From positions 62,001-126,000 of the forward strand of contig NZ_PRLE01000006.1 in the NCBI RefSeq assembly GCF_003287495.1: a DNA stretch of 64,000 bases, in the 5' to 3' direction. This stretch comes from Faecalibacterium prausnitzii. GTDB taxonomy: Bacteria; Bacillota; Clostridia; Oscillospirales; Ruminococcaceae. The notes below the pieces were generated by a model. The model saw only the letters and a list, made by a program, of their open reading frames with translations, was not told the DNA's origin and did not search any database. Position numbers and translations under genes: made by a program. Shown here in pieces: positions 60,768-64,000 of the stretch. Each line of letters begins with the position of its first letter. The first letter of the stretch is position 1.

Positions 60768-62639
60768 ATGTCCGGTCCGCGCACCCTGCCCGAGCGGGCA
60801 TTCCGCCAGCGGGCACGGCTGGTGGCCGTGCTGTTCTGTGCCGTGGCCGCCGGGCTGGCGTTCCGTCTGTTCTGGCTGCAATTGCGCGCCTCTGATTGGT
60901 ACACTCAGCGGGCGCTGGGCCAGCAATTGCGGGATACCGTCGTCCCGGCGGACCGGGGCCGTATCTATAGTGCGGACGGCGTTTTGCTGGCCGCCAACAG
61001 CAGCTGCTGGACCCTGCGGGCCTCGCCCCGGGAGATGCCGGAGGAAAAACTCGGCCTTGCCGCCCAGGGCCTTGCGAAAATATTGGAGCTGGACGAAGCC
61101 GCCCTGCTGGAAAAATTCAGCCAGCGGCGCTCCAACGACTGCCTGCTCCGCTACCGGGTGGACCGTTCCATGGCCGACCGGGTGCGGGATTTCTGCGAGG
61201 AGAACGGCATCACCGGCATCCGGATCAATCAGGACTCCAGGCGCTGGTACCCGCAGGGGGAGTTTCTGGCCTCGGTGCTGGGTTTCACCAATGTGGACAA
61301 CGCCGGTGTCTCGGGGCTGGAGCTGGAATACGACGATCTGCTCACCGGGGAAAACGGCGTGGTGCTCACCGCCGTCAACGCCTGGGGCTACACGCTGGAA
61401 CAAAGCTATGAGACCGAGCGCTTCCCCACCGAGGGGGACGGCCTGCGGCTGACCATCGACACCAACATCCAACATTACCTAGAGAACGCGCTGGGCTATG
61501 CCGTCCGGGAGCATCACGTCGCGGCCCGGGCCGTAGGCATCGTGATGGACGTGAACACCGGGGCCGTGCTGGCCATGTCCACCACCCCCTCCTACGACCC
61601 CAACCAGCCCCGCGTGCTGGCCGACAAGGCCGCCCGGAGCATGGTGGACGCCCTGACCGGCGACGAGCGCAAGGCAGCTTTGCAGCTGGCCCAGCAGACC
61701 CAGTGGCGGAACAAGGCCGTCAGCGATTTATACGAGCCGGGCAGCGTCTTCAAGCTCATCACCTGCGCAGCAGCGCTGGACGCCGGGGCCATCTCCAAAA
61801 GCTCCAGCTTTTACTGCGGGGAGTTCATCTCGGTAGCAGGCACCCGGTTCCACTGCGCCAACCACAAGCGCCACGGGGCCCAGACCGTGACCCAGGCACT
61901 GGAAAACTCCTGCAACCAGAGCTTCATCCAGATCGGGGCAAGGCTGGGCAAAGAGGCGTTCTGTGATTATTTTGCAGCCTTTGGCCTGCGGGAGCCCACC
62001 GGCATCGACCTGCCCGCCGAGCCGAAAAAGAGCCTCTACTACACCGCTGACCGGATGGGCCCGGTGGAGCTGGCCTCCTGCGCGTTCGGGCAGAGCAGCA
62101 AGATCTCCTACCTGGAAATGGCATCGGCGGTCTGTGCCGTGGTCAACGGCGGGAAGCTGCTGCAGCCCCGGGTGGTGGATGCCATTTTAGGGCCGGAGGG
62201 CGAGGTCATAGAGACCCTCTCCCCCGTCTGCAAACGGCAGGTGCTCAAGCCCGAGACCAGCCAGATCATGCGGGAGATGATGGAGGCGGTCGTCCTCTAC
62301 GGCGGCGGGCGGAACGCGCGGATCGCGGGCTACCGGGTGGGCGGCAAGAGCGGCACCAGCCAGAAGCTGGACAGCGCCGACGAAAAGGCCCGCATTGCCA
62401 GCTTTGTGGCCGTGGCCCCCATCGACGACCCGCGGTTCCTCTGCCTGGTCTGCCTGGATGAGCCCCACAGCTGGACGACGGCAGGCGGCAGCCTCTCGGC
62501 TCCCGTCTGCGCCGAGGTTCTGGAACAGACGCTGGTATCCAAAGGCATCCCCCGCGCCGCCGTCCCGGAGCAGCCAGCCCCCACGGCGGAGACTGCCGCC
62601 GACCTGCCTGAAGATGGCGACAGTTTTGACGGGGCCTGA
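60768..62639 (+). CDS. Class B penicillin-binding protein (FtsI/SpoVD-like transpeptidase)
   Basis: 623 residues. Single membrane anchor (LVAVLFCAVAAGLAFRLFWL), a PBP dimerisation domain (VVPADRGRIYSADGVLLAAN) and a transpeptidase domain with the three active motifs: SVFK (S326-K329), SCN (381-383) and KSGT (527-530). It cross-links septal peptidoglycan in a complex with FtsW, which is encoded divergently next to it. There is no C-terminal PASTA domain, unlike many SpoVD proteins. AGGAGGAGGT precedes the ATG at 60768. Confidence 0.94.
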   Translation: MSGPRTLPERAFRQRARLVAVLFCAVAAGLAFRLFWLQLRASDWYTQRALGQQLRDTVVPADRGRIYSADGVLLAANSSCWTLRASPREMPEEKLGLAAQGLAKILELDEAALLEKFSQRRSNDCLLRYRVDRSMADRVRDFCEENGITGIRINQDSRRWYPQGEFLASVLGFTNVDNAGVSGLELEYDDLLTGENGVVLTAVNAWGYTLEQSYETERFPTEGDGLRLTIDTNIQHYLENALGYAVREHHVAARAVGIVMDVNTGAVLAMSTTPSYDPNQPRVLADKAARSMVDALTGDERKAALQLAQQTQWRNKAVSDLYEPGSVFKLITCAAALDAGAISKSSSFYCGEFISVAGTRFHCANHKRHGAQTVTQALENSCNQSFIQIGARLGKEAFCDYFAAFGLREPTGIDLPAEPKKSLYYTADRMGPVELASCAFGQSSKISYLEMASAVCAVVNGGKLLQPRVVDAILGPEGEVIETLSPVCKRQVLKPETSQIMREMMEAVVLYGGGRNARIAGYRVGGKSGTSQKLDSADEKARIASFVAVAPIDDPRFLCLVCLDEPHSWTTAGGSLSAPVCAEVLEQTLVSKGIPRAAVPEQPAPTAETAADLPEDGDSFDGA

Positions 62640-62705
62640 ATCAGGGCAAAAAGAAAAGACCGCCGAAGCGGTCCTGCGGATAGGATAACATGTGCTGCTG
62701 GATTT

Positions 62706-63299
62706 TCAGCTCTGCTGCGGCTGCTCGCGGAACGTGATCTCGCCGGTCTTGCTGTCCATGGCATCCACGATGGCAAGGCTCTCCAGCTGGTAGCCCTTGC
62801 TGCGGATGAGCTCGCCGCCCTGCTGGAAACCTTTTTCCACGGCAATGCCGATGCCCTCCACGGTGGCACCGGCCTCCTGTGCCAGCTCCAGCAGGCCCAT
62901 CAGGGCACAGCCGTTGGCCAGGAAATCGTCAATGATGAGGACATGGTCCTCCGGGGTGAGGAACTTTTTGGAGACGATGACGTTGTAGATCTTCTTGTGG
63001 GTAAAAGACTGGATCTTGGTCTCGTAGTTATCGTAATCCAGGTTGATGCTCATGGACTTTTTGGCAAACACCACCGGCACGTTGAACTCGCTGGCCACCA
63101 CGGCGGCAATGCCAATGCCGCTGGCCTCGATGGTGAGCACCTTGTTGATGGGCTTGCCATCAAACAGGCGCTTCCACTCCCGGGCCATCTCCTTGAACAG
63201 TGGGATGTCCATCTGGTGGTTGATGAAACTGTCTACCTTGAGCACATTGCCCTCGCGGACAATGCCGTCCTTGCGGATGCGATCTTCCAGCATTTTCAT
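62706..63299 (-). CDS. xpt: Xanthine phosphoribosyltransferase
   Basis: 197 residues. Salvages xanthine to XMP using PRPP. The PRPP loop is [18 protein letters not shown]; the N-terminal [31 protein letters not shown] and IEASGIGIA match Xpt. Normal length. GGGAGG lies about 17 bases before the ATG. Single-gene unit with its own promoter and no purine riboswitch. Confidence 0.96.
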   Translation of the reverse strand: MKMLEDRIRKDGIVREGNVLKVDSFINHQMDIPLFKEMAREWKRLFDGKPINKVLTIEASGIGIAAVVASEFNVPVVFAKKSMSINLDYDNYETKIQSFTHKKIYNVIVSKKFLTPEDHVLIIDDFLANGCALMGLLELAQEAGATVEGIGIAVEKGFQQGGELIRSKGYQLESLAIVDAMDSKTGEITFREQPQQS

Positions 63300-63319
63300 A
63301 ACTCTGCACGTTCCTCCCA

Positions 63320-63350
63320 GTGACTCTCAAATTTTTCCTGTGACTCTCAA
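63320..63350 (-). repeat. Direct repeat in the xpt leader
   Basis: GTGACTCTCAA occurs twice (63320-63330 and 63340-63350), 20 bases apart, between the xpt promoter and its ribosome site. It may be a regulatory site. Confidence 0.6.
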
Positions 63351-63364
63351 TTTTTATTTTACCA

Positions 63365-63393
63365 AGTATACCGGAACCACCCGGGGTTTGCAA
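63365..63393 (-). promoter_or_regulatory. Promoter of xpt
   Basis: Reverse-strand TTGCAA (63388-63393), 17-base spacer, TATACT (63365-63370). Confidence 0.7.
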
Positions 63394-63630
63394 GGTGTTT
63401 TATACCCAAATTTGACAAAAAAGCGCTTGGAATTTCAGTCTTAGCTCCAAAGAGTATGACTTTGATTGTTCTTTTGCGTCCGGGGGCGATTTTTCCGGCC
63501 TGCGGGCTTGTTTTCTGGAAAAATTCGAGTATACTGGAAGCAATCAGCCGGGGGATTCTGTGCTGCCCCGGCCAACAGGGTGCGGCTGTTTTGCAACGAA
63601 CCAGCCGCTGGGGAGAAGGAGTGGACCCGT

Positions 63631-64000
63631 ATGAAAACAGGATTGATCATGGAAGGCGGTGCCATGCGGGGCATGTTCACGGCGGGCGTGCTGGACGTTC
63701 TGATGGAGAACGGCCTTGTGACCGACGGTGCGATCGGCGTGTCGGCCGGCGCGGTGTTTGGCTGCAACTACAAATCACACCAGATCGGCCGCGTCATCCG
63801 CTACAACACCGAGTACTGCAACGATAAGCGCTACGCCAGCTTTAAAAATCTGGTCAAAACGGGCAACCTGTACAGTGAGCAGTTCTGCTACCACGAGGTG
63901 CCCGAAAAGCTGGATCCGTTCAACGAGGCGGCCTTTGCCGCCTCCCCCATGGATTTCTTTGTGGTCTGCACCGATGTGAAAACGGGCGAGCCCATCTATC
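63631..64000 (+). CDS. Patatin-like phospholipase, 3' end cut by the window
   Basis: The first 123 codons are present. LIMEGGAMRGMFTAGVLDVL is the oxyanion-hole glycine motif and GVSAGAVFG holds the catalytic serine (GxSxG type), as in bacterial patatin/RssA and YjjU-like lipases that hydrolyse acyl esters of lipids. The second catalytic residue (Asp in DGG/DGA) would lie beyond the window. AAGGAG precedes the ATG. A forward gene, divergent from xpt. Confidence 0.9.
   Translation, partial: MKTGLIMEGGAMRGMFTAGVLDVLMENGLVTDGAIGVSAGAVFGCNYKSHQIGRVIRYNTEYCNDKRYASFKNLVKTGNLYSEQFCYHEVPEKLDPFNEAAFAASPMDFFVVCTDVKTGEPIY

Noticed and set aside
59523-61475. 650-codon version of FtsW
   Set aside because: The first 266 codons are antisense to the PBP gene; the ATG at 60677 with GGGAGG gives the normal FtsW N-terminus.
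63300-63440. Purine riboswitch before xpt
   Set aside because: I looked for the paired stems and the conserved loop kissing bases and did not see them; the leader is only about 58 bases.

Overview
The window looks like the chromosome of a GC-rich, low-redundancy Firmicute of the Oscillospiraceae/Ruminococcaceae type, and the protein sequences remind me most of Faecalibacterium. The species call is recall, not a search. Supporting signs are AGGAGG ribosome sites, three T-box riboswitches, sigma-A promoters with 16-17 base spacers, FtsW/PBP/FtsZ cell-wall genes, cellobiose phosphorylase with a sugar ABC system, and a short interspersed palindromic repeat family. I see no rRNA, CRISPR array, prophage, transposase or integrase.

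Layout. 0-3 kb: an XRE regulator, a DUF6514-like small protein and a polyprenyl sugar-phosphate transferase. 3-7.6 kb: a methionine T-box, then metG, an EamA transporter and a TatD nuclease, then a 77-residue small protein. 7.6-10.9 kb: a tryptophan T-box controlling a trpXYZ-type ABC importer (reverse strand). 11-13 kb: a GntR/YtrA repressor with an ABC-2 exporter and a clear self-operator. 13-14.7 kb: a membrane-anchored protein, an ArsC/Spx-like protein and a ferredoxin. 14.8-18.4 kb: polA-tsaD. 18.5-23 kb: a CPBP protease, tRNA-Gln, tRNA-Pro, phosphofructokinase, a trigger-factor-like protein without PPIase domain, a DUF3592-like protein, tRNA-Leu and an odd tandem repeat tract carrying inverted copies of the tRNA-Leu 3' end. 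23-32 kb: purA, a LysR regulator, threonine ammonia-lyase and leuACDB behind a leucine T-box. 32-35 kb: ftsH and a secreted protein. 35-42.6 kb: a LacI-controlled sugar uptake operon divergent from cellobiose phosphorylase. 42.7-47.3 kb: a frameshifted GGDEF protein, a DnaK paralogue and an SseB/Sel1 protein. 47.4-55.9 kb: a heterodimeric ABC exporter, sbcDC, a small protein, a PC4-fold protein and an HD hydrolase. 56-62.6 kb: ftsZ with a coiled-coil protein, murA, and ftsW divergent from a class B PBP. 62.7-64 kb: xpt and the start of a patatin-like lipase.

How the genes work together. Amino-acid supply is sensed through uncharged tRNA at three places: Met for metG, Trp for the importer, Leu for leuA. 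Sugar use is organised around one LacI regulator flanked by matching operator-like sequences: the importer brings in an oligosaccharide, most likely cellobiose or cellodextrin, and the phosphorylase splits it to glucose-1-phosphate. The ATPase for that importer is not here and must be shared from elsewhere. The least ordinary pieces are the tRNA-Leu antisense-like repeat tract, the interspersed palindromic repeats (one nested, one inside a reading frame, one inside the leuA leader), the trimmed trigger factor, and the C-tract frameshift in the GGDEF gene.
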